NCBI GenBank assembly: GCA_903884945.1
Contig: CAISGR010000124.1
Location: 1-52,896 of the forward strand
DNA length: 52,896 nt
DNA from: an uncultured bacterium
Lineage (GTDB): Bacteria > Pseudomonadota > Alphaproteobacteria > Sphingomonadales > Sphingomonadaceae
Direction of reading: 5' to 3'
The notes under the pieces: model-generated
The model's input: the letters and a program-made list of their open reading frames with translations, nothing else
Databases searched by the model: none
What the model was told of the DNA's origin: nothing
Made by a program: the position numbers and the translations under genes
Part shown: in pieces, positions 15,823 through 24,615 of the stretch
Layout of the letters: the number at the start of each line of letters is the position of its first letter
How positions within the stretch are numbered: position 1 is the first letter of the stretch

Positions 15823-18426
15823 TCAGTCCAGGTTGGGCCGCAGCCAGCGCTCCGCCGTCGGCAGGTCCACGCCGCGCCGCCCGGCATATTCCTCCACCTG
15901 ATCGCGACCGACACGGGCCACACCGAAATATTCCGCTTGCGGGTGGCCGAAATAGAAGCCGGAAACGGCAGCCGTCGGCAGCATCGCGAAGCTTTCGGTG
16001 AGCGAAATGCCGGTCGCATGATGGGCGTCGAGCAGCTTGAACAGGGTCGGCTTCAGGCTGTGATCCGGGCAGGCCGGATAGCCCGGTGCCGGACGAATGC
16101 CGCGATAGCGCTCCTTGATCAGCGCTTCGTTGGTCAGCTGCTCGTCCGGGGCATAGCCCCACAGCGTCGTGCGCACATGGCGGTGCATCGCCTCGGCGAG
16201 CGCTTCGGCCAGCCGGTCCGCCAGCGCCTTGAGCAGGATATCCGAATAATCGTCGATCGCTGCCTTGAAGCGGGCGAGATGCGGCTCGATGCCGTGGATG
16301 CTGACGGCGAAGCCGCCGATCCAGTCACCGTCATGGCTGATGAAATCGGCGAGGCACATATTCGCCCTGCCCTCGCGCTTGGCGATCTGCTGGCGGAGGA
16401 ACGGCAGGCGGACATGGCTCTCGTCCTCGAGATGGATGATCACGTCATCGCCTTCGCGCCGGCACGGCCACAGACCGACCACGGCGCGCGCGACCAGCCA
16501 TTTCTCCTCGATGACCTTGTCGAGCATCGCCTGCGCGTCGGCGAACAGGCTGCGCGCACTTTCGCCGACGACCTTGTCCTCGAGGATCGCGGGATAATTG
16601 CCGGCCAGTTCCCAGGCCCGGAAGAACGGCGTCCAGTCAATGATCTCGCGCAGTTCGGCCAGATCCCAGTCGCGGAAGACGTGTACGCCGGGCTGCTTCG
16701 GCATCGGCGGCTTCAGGCTCATGTCGGCCTCGAACGCGTTGTCGCGCGCTGCCTCGAGGGTCAGCAACTCGCTCTGGCTGCGCCCCGCCCGCGCCACCCG
16801 CACCGCCTCATATTCCTCGGCGGTCTTGAGGACGAAAGCGTCCTTCTGGGTGTCGCTGACCAGCGTCGAGGCGACGCCGACCGCACGGCTCGCGTCGAGC
16901 ACATGGACGACCGGGCCGTCATAGGCCGGCGCGATGCGCAGGGCGGTATGGACCTTGGAGGTGGTTGCGCCGCCGATCAGCAGCGGCATCTTCATGCCGG
17001 CGCGCTTCATCTCCTCGGCGACCGTCACCATCTCGTCGAGCGACGGGGTAATCAGGCCCGAGAGGCCGATCATGTCGGCATCATTCTCGTTGGCGGCCGC
17101 GAGGATCGCCGACCAGGGCACCATCACGCCCATGTCGACCACGTCGAAGCCGTTGCACTGGAGCACGACGCCGACGATGTTCTTGCCGATATCATGCACG
17201 TCGCCCTTGACGGTCGCCATGATGATCTTGCCCTTGCCGCGCGCGCCGGGCTCCTTCTGCGCCTCGATGAAGGGAAGCAGATGGGCGACCGCCTTCTTCA
17301 TCACGCGCGCCGACTTCACCACCTGGGGCAGGAACATCTTGCCCGAGCCGAACAGGTCGCCGACCACGTTCATGCCGTCCATCAGCGGGCCTTCGATCAC
17401 TTCGATCGGCCGGGCATAGAGCAGCCGCGCTTCCTCGGTATCGTCGACCACATGCGCGTCGATCCCCTTGACGAGCGCATGCTCCAGCCGCTTGGCGACC
17501 GGCCAGCCGCGCCATTCGGCCGCCTGCTTCTCGGCGACCTCGTCCGTGCCCTTGTAGCGTTCAGCGAGCGCGATCAGCCGCTCGGTCGCGCCCTCATCCC
17601 TGTTGAGGACGACATCCTCGCAGGCCTGGCGCAGCTCCGGATCGATCGTGTCGTAGACGTCGAGCTGGCCGGCATTGACGATCGCCATGTCGAGCCCGGC
17701 GGGAATCGCATGATAGAGGAACACCGAGTGCATGGCGCGGCGCACCGGCTCGTTGCCGCGGAACGAGAAGCTGAGGTTCGAAAGCCCGCCCGAGATGTGG
17801 CAATGCGGCAGCTTCGCCTTGATCTCCCGGCACGCCTCGATGAAGTCCATCGCGTAATTGTTGTGCTCCTCGATCCCCGTCGCGACCGCGAAGATGTTGG
17901 GATCGAAGATGATGTCCTCGGGCGGGAAGCCGATGCCCATGAGCAGCTTGTAGGCGCGCTCGCAGATCTCGACCTTGCGCGCCCTGGTATCCGCCTGGCC
18001 GACCTCGTCGAACGCCATGACGACGACCGCCGCGCCATATTGCATGACCTTCTTCGCCTGGGCGAGGAACGGCGCCTCGCCCTCCTTCATGCTGATCGAA
18101 TTGACGATCGGCTTGCCCGACACGCATTTCAGCCCGGCCTCGATCACCGACCATTTCGAGCTGTCGATCATGAAGGGGATGCGCGCGATATCGGGCTCGG
18201 CGGCGATCAGCTTCAGGAAGGTCGTCATCGCCTTCTCGGCGTCGAGCAACCCCTCGTCCATGTTGACGTCGAGCACCTGCGCGCCCGATTCCACCTGCTG
18301 CAGCGCGACCGCGACCGCGGCGGCATAATCGTCCGCCATGATCAGCTTCTTGAACTTCGCCGATCCGGTGACGTTGGTGCGCTCGCCGATATTGACGAAC
18401 TGGGCGGTGGAGGGAGCAGAGGCCAA
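15823..18426 (-). CDS. metH: Methionine synthase, pterin-, cobalamin-binding and activation domains (MetH part 2)
   Basis: 867 residues corresponding to the second part of full-length MetH. The pterin-binding barrel runs from [14 protein letters not shown] (12-25) to about 290. The cobalamin module follows, with its cap helices and [10 protein letters not shown] (409-418), where His411 is the cobalt ligand. The SAM-dependent reactivation domain occupies the last 330 residues ([28 protein letters not shown]). It receives the methyl group from 5-methyltetrahydrofolate and passes it to homocysteine held by the separately encoded part 1. The start is a TTG at 18426: an in-frame stop lies just upstream and the next ATG would remove the pterin motif. 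No strong ribosome site is visible. A REP-like inverted repeat sits directly upstream. Confidence 0.95.
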   Translation of the reverse strand: MASAPSTAQFVNIGERTNVTGSAKFKKLIMADDYAAAVAVALQQVESGAQVLDVNMDEGLLDAEKAMTTFLKLIAAEPDIARIPFMIDSSKWSVIEAGLKCVSGKPIVNSISMKEGEAPFLAQAKKVMQYGAAVVVMAFDEVGQADTRARKVEICERAYKLLMGIGFPPEDIIFDPNIFAVATGIEEHNNYAMDFIEACREIKAKLPHCHISGGLSNLSFSFRGNEPVRRAMHSVFLYHAIPAGLDMAIVNAGQLDVYDTIDPELRQACEDVVLNRDEGATERLIALAERYKGTDEVAEKQAAEWRGWPVAKRLEHALVKGIDAHVVDDTEEARLLYARPIEVIEGPLMDGMNVVGDLFGSGKMFLPQVVKSARVMKKAVAHLLPFIEAQKEPGARGKGKIIMATVKGDVHDIGKNIVGVVLQCNGFDVVDMGVMVPWSAILAAANENDADMIGLSGLITPSLDEMVTVAEEMKRAGMKMPLLIGGATTSKVHTALRIAPAYDGPVVHVLDASRAVGVASTLVSDTQKDAFVLKTAEEYEAVRVARAGRSQSELLTLEAARDNAFEADMSLKPPMPKQPGVHVFRDWDLAELREIIDWTPFFRAWELAGNYPAILEDKVVGESARSLFADAQAMLDKVIEEKWLVARAVVGLWPCRREGDDVIIHLEDESHVRLPFLRQQIAKREGRANMCLADFISHDGDWIGGFAVSIHGIEPHLARFKAAIDDYSDILLKALADRLAEALAEAMHRHVRTTLWGYAPDEQLTNEALIKERYRGIRPAPGYPACPDHSLKPTLFKLLDAHHATGISLTESFAMLPTAAVSGFYFGHPQAEYFGVARVGRDQVEEYAGRRGVDLPTAERWLRPNLD

Positions 18427-18434
18427 AAGAAGAT

Positions 18435-18510
18435 CCGTTCATTTCGAGCGAAGTCGGGAAATCAGCGCGGGCTACCGTTCTTGCGTCGCGACTTCGCCCG
18501 ACACGAACGG
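18435..18510. repeat. REP-like imperfect inverted repeat between the metH genes
   Basis: The left arm begins CCGTTCATTTCGAGCGAAGT at 18435. The right arm, read on the other strand from 18510, begins CCGTTCGTGTCGGGCGAAGT. About 20 of 25 positions agree, and the arms are separated by roughly 25 bases. This form resembles the GTGTCGAGCGAAGTCGAG-type dispersed palindromes that I recall from sphingomonad genomes. It lies inside the operon, between the stop of metH part 1 and the TTG start of metH part 2, so its hairpin will be in the polycistronic mRNA. Only one copy is seen in this window. Confidence 0.75.
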
Positions 18511-18528
18511 CTGGGAACTGGCCGCCGG

Positions 18529-19575
18529 CTAAGCCACCATCGTCATGGGCTCCAGCCCCGCGAGCCGCGTCTTCACCGGCTGCACCGCCGGCTTGCGCGG
18601 ATCGAGCTCCGCCACGGCCTTGGCGATGGCGGCGATATGCGCCGGCGTGGAGCCGCAGCACCCGCCCAGGATGTTGACCTGGCCATTCGCCGCCCATTCG
18701 CGAACCAGGCCGGCGGTGGTGACCGGCTGCTCGTCATATTCGCCCAGTTCGTTGGGCAGCCCGGCATTGGGATAGACCATGACCAGCGTGTCGGCGATAT
18801 CGCTCAACGTGCGGACATGCGGGCGGAGCTGCTCGGCCCCGAACGAGCAGTTGAGCCCGATCGTGATCGGCCTGGCATGGCGCACCGCATGCCAGAATGC
18901 CTCGACCGTGTGGCCCGACAGGTTGCGGCCCGACAGATCGGTGAGCGTCATCGACAGCATGATCGGGACGTCGCGGCCGAGATCGTCGGCCGCCTCCAGC
19001 GCCGCCATCACGCCGGCCTTGGCATTGAGCGTGTCGAACACGGTCTCGATCAGAATGAAGTCGACGCCGCCCTCGAGCAGCGCATCGATCTGCTCGCGAT
19101 AGACATTCTTCAGATAATCGAAGTCGATCTCGCGAAAGCCCGGATCGTTGACGTCGGGCGACAGCGACAGCGTCTTGTTGGTCGGCCCGATCGCGCCGGC
19201 GACGAAGCGCGGGCGCCCGTCCTTCGCGGCATATTCGTCCGCGAGGCGGCGCGCGATCTGCGCGGAGGCGATGTTGATCTCCCGGACCAGACTCTCCGCA
19301 CCATAATCCGCCTGGCTGATCACATTGGCGCTGAAGGTATTGGTCGAGACGATGTCGGAACCCGCATCGAGATATTCGCGCGTGATCGTCTCCGGCACCT
19401 CGGGCCTGGTCAGCGCCAGGATGTCGTTGTTGCCCTTCTGATCCTTCGCGAGGCCGAGCGCGCCCGCATAATCGGCCTCCCCGAGCTTCCAGTTCTGGAT
19501 CTCGGTGCCGAACGCGCCGTCCGTGATCAGGATGCGCTTCCCCGCTTCGGCCAGCAGTCGTTCGCGTGCAGTCAT
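18529..19575 (-). CDS. metH: Methionine synthase, homocysteine-binding domain (MetH part 1)
   Basis: 348-residue homocysteine S-methyltransferase domain equal to the N-terminal quarter of MetH. It shows ITDGAFGTEIQNWKL at the start, NTFSANVISQADY, and the zinc cysteines in GLNCSFGAEQLRP and GGCCGSTPAHI. It binds and activates homocysteine and works with part 2 encoded next in the operon; splitting MetH this way is common in sphingomonads and relatives. ATG 19575 is preferred because AGGA lies 7 bases upstream; ATG 19581 is two codons earlier but too close to that site. The gap to metF is 11 bases. Confidence 0.95.
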   Translation of the reverse strand: MTARERLLAEAGKRILITDGAFGTEIQNWKLGEADYAGALGLAKDQKGNNDILALTRPEVPETITREYLDAGSDIVSTNTFSANVISQADYGAESLVREINIASAQIARRLADEYAAKDGRPRFVAGAIGPTNKTLSLSPDVNDPGFREIDFDYLKNVYREQIDALLEGGVDFILIETVFDTLNAKAGVMAALEAADDLGRDVPIMLSMTLTDLSGRNLSGHTVEAFWHAVRHARPITIGLNCSFGAEQLRPHVRTLSDIADTLVMVYPNAGLPNELGEYDEQPVTTAGLVREWAANGQVNILGGCCGSTPAHIAAIAKAVAELDPRKPAVQPVKTRLAGLEPMTMVA

Positions 19576-19586
19576 GGTCATGTCCT

Positions 19587-20528
19587 TCAGGCCGCGGCCG
19601 CTTCGGCATCGGCCTTGGGCCGAATGCCGAGCAGGTGGCAGATCGCGAAGCTGAGCTCCGCCCGGTTGAGCGTGTAGAAATGGAAGCCGCGCACATTGCC
19701 GGCATAGAGCCGGCGGCACATCTCGGCCGCGACCGTGGCCGCAACCAGCTGGCGCGCGGCGGGATGGTCGTCCAGCCCCTCGAACAGCCGCCCCATCCAG
19801 TCGGGGATTTCGGCCCCGCACATCGCGGCGAACTTGCGCGTCTGCGCGACGTTCGAGACGGGCAGGATGCCGGGCACGATCTCGGCCGTGATTCCCGCCG
19901 CCGCGACCCGGTCCCGGAAACGGAAATAGGCCTCGGGCGAGAAGAAGAACTGGGTAATGGCGCGGTTGGCGCCCGCATCGAGCTTGCGCTTGAGATTGTC
20001 GATATCAGCGACCGAATCGAACGAATCCGGATGGCATTCGGGATAGGCCGCGACCGATATCTCGAACGGATGCAGCTTGCGCAGCCCCGCGACCAGCGCG
20101 GCCGCATTCTCGTATCCGCCCGGATGCGGCACGAAGCGCGCCCCCAGCGTCGGCGGGTCGCCGCGCAGCGCCACGATGTGGCGCACGCCGGCGGTCCAAT
20201 ATTCCTCGGCGACCTGATCGATCTCTTCCCGGGTGGCCTCGACGCAGGTGAGATGCGCGGCCGCCGCGAGCGATGTCTCGCGCTGGATGCGCGCGACCGT
20301 GGCGTGGGTGCGCTCGCGCGTCGATCCGCCCGCGCCATAGGTGACCGAAACGAAGCGCGGGCCGAGGGGTTCGAGCGTCTTCACCGCCTCCCACAAGGTC
20401 TCCTCCATCTTCTCCGTCTTGGGCGGGAAGAATTCGAACGACACCTGCGCGTCGCCCGCGACATCGGCGAACAGCGGTGCCTCGAGCGCGCGGCGCGCCT
20501 CCTCGAGTTGCAGAACCGAGATCGTCAT
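19587..20528 (-). CDS. metF: Methylenetetrahydrofolate reductase MetF
   Basis: 313-residue flavoprotein barrel that reduces 5,10-methylene-THF to 5-methyl-THF, the methyl donor for MetH. Diagnostic segments are VSFEFFPPKTEKMEE near residue 30, VSVTYGAGGSTRERT near 60, HLTCVEATREEI near 92, IVALRGDPP near 117, and GANRAITQFFFSPEAYFRFRD near 190. The start ATG overlaps the stop of the regulator gene (ATGA), so it is translated as the second gene of the methionine-cycle operon. Length and motifs are complete. Confidence 0.97.
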   Translation of the reverse strand: MTISVLQLEEARRALEAPLFADVAGDAQVSFEFFPPKTEKMEETLWEAVKTLEPLGPRFVSVTYGAGGSTRERTHATVARIQRETSLAAAAHLTCVEATREEIDQVAEEYWTAGVRHIVALRGDPPTLGARFVPHPGGYENAAALVAGLRKLHPFEISVAAYPECHPDSFDSVADIDNLKRKLDAGANRAITQFFFSPEAYFRFRDRVAAAGITAEIVPGILPVSNVAQTRKFAAMCGAEIPDWMGRLFEGLDDHPAARQLVAATVAAEMCRRLYAGNVRGFHFYTLNRAELSFAICHLLGIRPKADAEAAAA

Positions 20529-21496
20529 GCCGCCTTCACCTCTTGTACCGAATTCTGATGGGGGCCGGCCGCCTTGCGCGCCAGCCAGAGTTTCACCGTC
20601 AATTCGCCGCCCTCGAGCGTCTCGGTCCGCGCCGGGGCGAGCCCGGCGGTATCGAACCAGGCGGCGATCTGATCGTCCGAGAAGCCGAGCCGCGTATGCG
20701 CGTCGCGCGTGCGCAGTTCCTCGCGGTCATGCGGCGCGAAGTCCGCGATCAGCAGCCGCCCGCCGGGCGCGAGCACCCGCGCCGCCTCCGCGATCGCCGC
20801 GCCCGGCTGCTGCGCGAAGTGGAGCACATGATGGAGGATCGCCGCATCGGCCTCGCCATCGCCCAGCGGCAGCGCGTAGAGATCCGCCTGGCGCAACTCC
20901 GCATTGGCGAGCCCCTGCTCCGAGAGCTTGGCCCGCGCCAGCCGCAGCATTTCCGAGCTGCGATCGATGCCCAAGGCATGTTTCGCGCGACCCGCGAACA
21001 GTTCGAGCATGCGGCCGGTGCCCGTACCGATATCGATCAGCTGGCCGATCGGCGCGTCTCCGAGCACGGCGACCATGGCCGCCTCGACCTCGCTCTCCGC
21101 GATATGGAGCGACCGGATCGCATCCCATTGCCCCGCATTGGCCTCGAACCAGACCGCCGCCGAGGCAGCACGGTCCGCGCGGACCGCCGCCAATCGCGCG
21201 GCATCCGCCACTGCCCAGTGATCGGGCTCGATCCTGCCCCACTGATCCAGCGAGGCGAGCACCGGATCGACCTTCGCGGGGGCGCCAAGCGCCACGAATA
21301 CCCAGCTCCCTTCCTTGCGCCGTTCGGCGAGGCCGGCATCGCACAGGATCTTCACATGCCGGCTGACGCGCGGCTGGCTCTGGCCAAGCACCTGGGCCAG
21401 TTCCCCGACCGACAGCTCCATCGAGCGCAGCAGGGCGAGGATACGCAGCCTGGTCGCGTCGGCGAGCGCGCGAAATATATCGAGGGCGAGGGTCAT
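20525..21496 (-). CDS. ArsR-family regulator fused to a SAM-dependent methyltransferase (SahR-like)
   Basis: 323 residues. Residues 1-75 form an ArsR winged helix (ALADATRLRILALLRS, LAQVLGQSQPRVSRHVKIL) without the CxC or histidine metal ligands of metal sensors. Residues 120-320 form a class I methyltransferase with the SAM loop LIDIGTGTG (153-161), GIDRSSEML and LAPGGRLLIADF. As first gene before metF and split metH, it most likely senses S-adenosylhomocysteine or SAM and controls the methionine cycle, like the proteobacterial SahR regulators; this is inference from context. ATG 21496 lies immediately downstream of a perfect operator that covers the promoter, indicating autoregulation of the whole operon. 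Confidence 0.88.
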   Translation of the reverse strand: MTLALDIFRALADATRLRILALLRSMELSVGELAQVLGQSQPRVSRHVKILCDAGLAERRKEGSWVFVALGAPAKVDPVLASLDQWGRIEPDHWAVADAARLAAVRADRAASAAVWFEANAGQWDAIRSLHIAESEVEAAMVAVLGDAPIGQLIDIGTGTGRMLELFAGRAKHALGIDRSSEMLRLARAKLSEQGLANAELRQADLYALPLGDGEADAAILHHVLHFAQQPGAAIAEAARVLAPGGRLLIADFAPHDREELRTRDAHTRLGFSDDQIAAWFDTAGLAPARTETLEGGELTVKLWLARKAAGPHQNSVQEVKAA

Positions 21497-21506
21497 TGCG
21501 GATTGA

Positions 21507-21535
21507 GATATAAAGATATCTTTATATGAGGTCAA
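21507..21535 (-). promoter_or_regulatory. Methionine operon promoter with a perfect 20-bp operator
   Basis: On the minus strand, TTGACC (21535-21530) and TATATC (21512-21507) are separated by exactly 17 bases. The perfect palindrome ATATAAAGATATCTTTATAT (21508-21527) fills the spacer and most of the -10 box, so a bound dimer would block RNA polymerase. The start codon at 21496 lies about 11 bases after the -10 box, giving a very short leader. The AT-rich palindrome stands out from the GC-rich surroundings. Confidence 0.85.
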
Positions 21536-21546
21536 CGGGCCGCCGG

Positions 21547-21571
21547 GGAACCGAAGCCGATTGCGTGCGTC
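21547..21571 (+). promoter_or_regulatory. Possible EcfG-type promoter (one mismatch)
   Basis: GGAAC (21547-21551) and CGTC (21568-21571) are spaced by 16 bases, compared with the sphingomonad general-stress consensus GGAAC-N16/17-CGTT. It lies about 70 bases upstream of the small lipoprotein start. Confidence 0.35.
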
Positions 21572-21641
21572 CACCCCCTTCGATAGCGTTGCCGGCGACG
21601 CGCCGCTGCCGGTGCGCATCTGACAAGGGGAGTCTCAACAG

Positions 21642-21932
21642 ATGAAGAAATTCATGGTCCTGCCGCTGGCGCTGACCGCCGCCCTGGGCCTCGCCGCCTG
21701 CAGCCCGAAGGCCCAGAACGAAACCGCCGAGGCCGCCGATACGATCGCCGCCGACGCCAATGCGACGATGAGCGAAGCCGTGAACGATACCGATGCCGCC
21801 GCCGACAAGGCGTTCGGATCAGCCGAGGCGACGATGGACAATACCGGCGCCGCGATCGGCAATGCGACCGACTCCGCCCTCGACCGCACGGGCAATACGA
21901 TGAAGCAGATGGGCAGCGAGATCGAAGACTAG
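21642..21932 (+). CDS. Small alanine-rich lipoprotein
   Basis: 96 residues, MKKFMVLPLALTAALGLAAC with lipobox cysteine at 20, followed by an acidic Ala/Thr/Asn/Asp-rich helix-forming stretch with repeated NATxxxA-like units. A good ribosome site (AAGGGGAG) precedes the ATG. No known domain is recognised. It resembles small entericidin-like or stress-related envelope lipoproteins only in general character. A GGAAC-N16-CGTC element at 21547-21571 may be a general-stress promoter for it. Confidence 0.8.
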   Translation: MKKFMVLPLALTAALGLAACSPKAQNETAEAADTIAADANATMSEAVNDTDAAADKAFGSAEATMDNTGAAIGNATDSALDRTGNTMKQMGSEIED

Positions 21933-21965
21933 CCGGCAGCCCGGCCCGAGGAAACGGAAGACAAG

Positions 21966-22166
21966 GTGCGGATGACCAGAACCAGGTGCGGCGGTCTGTT
22001 GATCGCCGTTCTCGCCGTCGCTGCCTGCCATGGCAGCGACCGGACTCCGGGCGCCGCCAGCCCGGCCGAAGCCCAGGCGCTCAATGACGCGGCCGCGATG
22101 CTCGACGCCAACAGCGTCGACATGAACGCGGTGGCGCCCAATTCAACCGAGGAACAGCCCCAATGA
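21966..22166 (+). CDS. Very small lipoprotein
   Basis: 66 residues beginning at GTG 21966 or ATG 21972 (MTRTRCGGLLIAVLAVAAC), with a lipobox ending in AAC and a short hydrophilic tail rich in Ala, Asn and Glu. No domain is recognised. The stop overlaps the start of the aldo/keto reductase gene (ATGA), so the two are translationally coupled. It may be little more than a leader gene, but the signal peptide and lipobox are convincing. Confidence 0.65.
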   Translation: MRMTRTRCGGLLIAVLAVAACHGSDRTPGAASPAEAQALNDAAAMLDANSVDMNAVAPNSTEEQPQ

Positions 22167-23113
22167 CGACTCTCCGCCGGCTCGGCGCGACCGATCTCCA
22201 CATCGCCCCGCTGGTGTTCGGCGGGAATGTCTTTGGCTGGACCGCCGACAAGGCGACCAGCTTCGCCTTGCTGGACGCCTTCGTGGCCGCGGGCGGAACG
22301 ATGATCGATACCGCCGATGTCTATTCCGCCTGGGTGCCGGGGCATCAGGGCGGCGAATCCGAGACGATCATCGGCGAGTGGCTGAAGGCGAGCGGCAAGC
22401 GCGACCAGGTCCTGATCGCGACGAAGGTGGGGATGCTGCCCGGCGAGGGCGGCGAGAAGCTGGCCCCGGCGCGCATCGCCGCCGCCGCCGAAGCATCGCT
22501 CAAGCGCCTCGGAACGGACCGCATCGATCTCTATTTCGCGCATCAGGACGACGACGCGGTCGCGCAGGAAGATGCGCTCGCCGCCTTCGGCAAGCTGATC
22601 GACGCCGGTAAGGTCCGGGTGCTCGGCGCGTCGAATTTCCACGCCGCCCGCCTCAAATCCGCCAACGAGGCTGCCAAGGCGCACGGGCTGCCGCGCTATC
22701 ATGTGCTCCAGCCGGAATATAACCTGGTCAGCCGCCACAAGTTTGAGGGCGAGCTGCAGGATTATTGCATCGACCATAATATCGGCGTGGTGCCCTATTT
22801 CGGGCTCGCGGCGGGCTTCCTGACGGGCAAGTACCGTTCGACTGCGGACCTCGGCAAAAGCGCGCGCGGCAGCCGGGTCGCGGAGCTGCTCGACGGCAAG
22901 GGCCCGGCGGTCCTGGCCGCGATGGACGAAGTGGCGGCGGAGACCGGCGCCACGCTCGCCCAGCTCGCGCTCGCCTGGCTCGCCGGACAGCCCGGCGTCA
23001 CCGCGCCGATCGCCAGCGCAACGAGCGTCGCGCAGCTGGACGAGCTCATGGGGTTCATGGACCTATCGCTGACCGCGGCGCAACTCGACCGGCTGACCGA
23101 CGCCGGCGCCTGA
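22163..23113 (+). CDS. Aldo/keto reductase
   Basis: 316-residue TIM-barrel NADPH-dependent oxidoreductase. The catalytic tetrad is visible: Asp and Tyr in MIDTADVYSAW (about 48-58), Lys in LIATKVGM (about 88), and His in LYFAHQDDD (about 126). The C-terminal cofactor segment is APIASATSVAQLDELM. It most resembles the general-stress or voltage-channel-like AKR subgroup that reduces aldehydes; substrate unknown. It is coupled to the preceding lipoprotein gene by an ATGA overlap and followed by a secreted SMP-30-like gene 22 bases later. Confidence 0.93.
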   Translation: MTTLRRLGATDLHIAPLVFGGNVFGWTADKATSFALLDAFVAAGGTMIDTADVYSAWVPGHQGGESETIIGEWLKASGKRDQVLIATKVGMLPGEGGEKLAPARIAAAAEASLKRLGTDRIDLYFAHQDDDAVAQEDALAAFGKLIDAGKVRVLGASNFHAARLKSANEAAKAHGLPRYHVLQPEYNLVSRHKFEGELQDYCIDHNIGVVPYFGLAAGFLTGKYRSTADLGKSARGSRVAELLDGKGPAVLAAMDEVAAETGATLAQLALAWLAGQPGVTAPIASATSVAQLDELMGFMDLSLTAAQLDRLTDAGA

Positions 23114-23135
23114 CCCGCGAACCGGGAGAAACGAC

Positions 23136-24122
23136 ATGAGGCGCCGCTTCGCCACGACCCTGGCCGCGCTCGCGCTCGGCGGAACACCGGCCTTGGCCCA
23201 GCAGGTGCCGGCGCCGGCCGCGCCGCCATCCTTTTCGGCGGGCATGCCGCTCGGCGTGCTCGCCGATGGCGCCTATCAGCCCGTCTCGCCCAACGTGAAG
23301 GTGTTCGGCGCGATCGTGAGCGCCGAGAGCTGCTCCTATGATCCGGTCCGCAACCTGATCATGGCGGTCAACCGCGGCGCCACGCAGAAAGAGGCGCCGA
23401 ACGACGGCTTCGTATCGCTGATCAACCACGACGGATCAGTCCACACGTCACGCTGGATCGGCGTGAACCGCAATGGCCTGGCCCTGAACCAGCCTTATGG
23501 CAGCGACGTCCATGGCGGAAAGCTCTACCTGGCCGACAGCGACGGCGACACCGCGGACGGGGCGAAACGCGTCTCCGTCATCCGCCTGTTCGACATGGCG
23601 ACGGGGGAGCCGGCCGGCGCCATCGCCAGCCCGGGCGTCGCCTGGTTCAACGACATCGCGGTGGCCGCGGACGGGGCGATCTATGCCTCGCAGACGGGCA
23701 CCAGCGACGCGGCGACCCCGTGGCGGATTTACCGGATCGCCCAGGACGGCACGACCGCGATCTTCGTCGACGGCGCGCCGCTCAGCCGCCCCAATGGGGT
23801 CGCGATCGACCCGGAGGGCAATATCGTCGTCGTGAATATCGGCGACGATGCCGTGCTGACCTTCTCGCCGGCGGGCAAGCTGCTGCGGACCGAGCATGCC
23901 GCCCAGCCCGGCAATGACGGGCTGGTGATCAGGTCCGACGGGACCAAATATGTCAGCAGCGTCGTCAATGGCGGGATCTCCCGCATTCGCCCCGGGAAGC
24001 CCGCCGAGCTGATCGCCAGCGGTATCCCGAACGCCGCCTCGATGTGCCTGGACCCCCAGGCGAACCAGCTCGTCATCCCGATGAACGCGAACAACGCGCT
24101 GGCGTTCGTGAAGCTCGACTGA
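23136..24122 (+). CDS. Secreted SMP-30/gluconolactonase-like beta-propeller protein
   Basis: 328 residues with a signal peptide (MRRRFATTLAALALGGTPALAQQ) and six-bladed propeller repeats typical of SMP-30 and NHL proteins: YGSDVHGGKLYLADSDGD, VAWFNDIAVAADGAIYASQTG, LSRPNGVAIDPEGNIVVVNIGDD, NDGLVIRSDGTKYVSSVVNGG. Family members are calcium-dependent lactonases; the periplasmic substrate is unknown. GGGAG precedes the ATG. It probably shares a transcript with the upstream reductase. It ends 3 bases from the convergent GFA gene. Confidence 0.85.
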   Translation: MRRRFATTLAALALGGTPALAQQVPAPAAPPSFSAGMPLGVLADGAYQPVSPNVKVFGAIVSAESCSYDPVRNLIMAVNRGATQKEAPNDGFVSLINHDGSVHTSRWIGVNRNGLALNQPYGSDVHGGKLYLADSDGDTADGAKRVSVIRLFDMATGEPAGAIASPGVAWFNDIAVAADGAIYASQTGTSDAATPWRIYRIAQDGTTAIFVDGAPLSRPNGVAIDPEGNIVVVNIGDDAVLTFSPAGKLLRTEHAAQPGNDGLVIRSDGTKYVSSVVNGGISRIRPGKPAELIASGIPNAASMCLDPQANQLVIPMNANNALAFVKLD

Positions 24123-24125
24123 AGG

Positions 24126-24530
24126 TCACAGACAGGCCGTGACCGCCGGCCGCTCCCGCCAGCGATTGTCGCGGCCATTGGCGTATGTCACCGGTGCCGC
24201 GGCCAGCTCTTCCGGGCTGGCGTCGTCGAGGCAGCCGATGGCGATGCTGACATAGTCGCCGCCGATTTCGGCGATATGACCGTCGCCGAACGGCGCGCAG
24301 CCGCACGTGCAGCAGAACCGGTGATGCACCGCGAGCGTGCCGAATTGATAGTCAGCCAGCATGGCCTCGCCCGCGATCAGGCGGAAGGCATCGGGCCTGA
24401 CGATCGCGCCCCATCCGCGCCGCTTGGTGCAGATCGAACAATTGCATTTGCCGGTGCCCGCCGCGAGATCGAGGTCGGCTTCGAACCGGACCGCGCCGCA
24501 GTGACAGCTGCCATGATAGGTCTTGAGCAT
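24126..24530 (-). CDS. GFA (glutathione-dependent formaldehyde-activating/CENP-V) family protein
   Basis: 134-residue zinc protein with the GFA cysteine pattern: C9 and C11 in SCHCGAVRFEAD, C29, C31 and C34 in KCNCSIC, and a further cluster RFCCTCGCAPF at 72-81. Family members bind glutathione adducts or small thiols; formaldehyde activity is not established for most of them. ATG 24530 has GGGAGA upstream. The gene is divergent from a WYL-domain regulator, with a near-perfect 33-bp inverted repeat in between, so it is likely the regulator's target. Confidence 0.9.
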   Translation of the reverse strand: MLKTYHGSCHCGAVRFEADLDLAAGTGKCNCSICTKRRGWGAIVRPDAFRLIAGEAMLADYQFGTLAVHHRFCCTCGCAPFGDGHIAEIGGDYVSIAIGCLDDASPEELAAAPVTYANGRDNRWRERPAVTACL

Positions 24531-24561
24531 GACGATCTCCCTTTGGTTGCGGGGATCGACA

Positions 24562-24594
24562 TATTGCCACCCTGCTGACAGCATGGTGGCAACA
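24562..24594. promoter_or_regulatory. Shared operator between the GFA and WYL regulator genes
   Basis: Arms TATTGCCACCCTGCTG (24562-24577) and CAGCATGGTGGCAACA (24579-24594) are complementary at 14 of 16 positions around one central base. It sits mid-way between the divergent start codons at 24530 and 24616. Size and placement fit a dimeric DeoR/WYL-type repressor controlling both genes. Confidence 0.75.
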
Positions 24595-24615
24595 TGATCG
24601 AGGTAATGCCGATCC

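Noticed and set aside
15634..19677. A 1347-codon open frame on the + strand across metH
   Set aside because: It is antisense to two clear MetH genes; its product is Arg/His/Asp/Leu-rich with no domain. GC-rich codon bias keeps the antisense frame open.
21497..21641. SAM-II or SAH riboswitch before the methionine operon
   Set aside because: Only about 11 bases separate the predicted -10 from the start codon, leaving no room for an aptamer; the DNA operator explains regulation.
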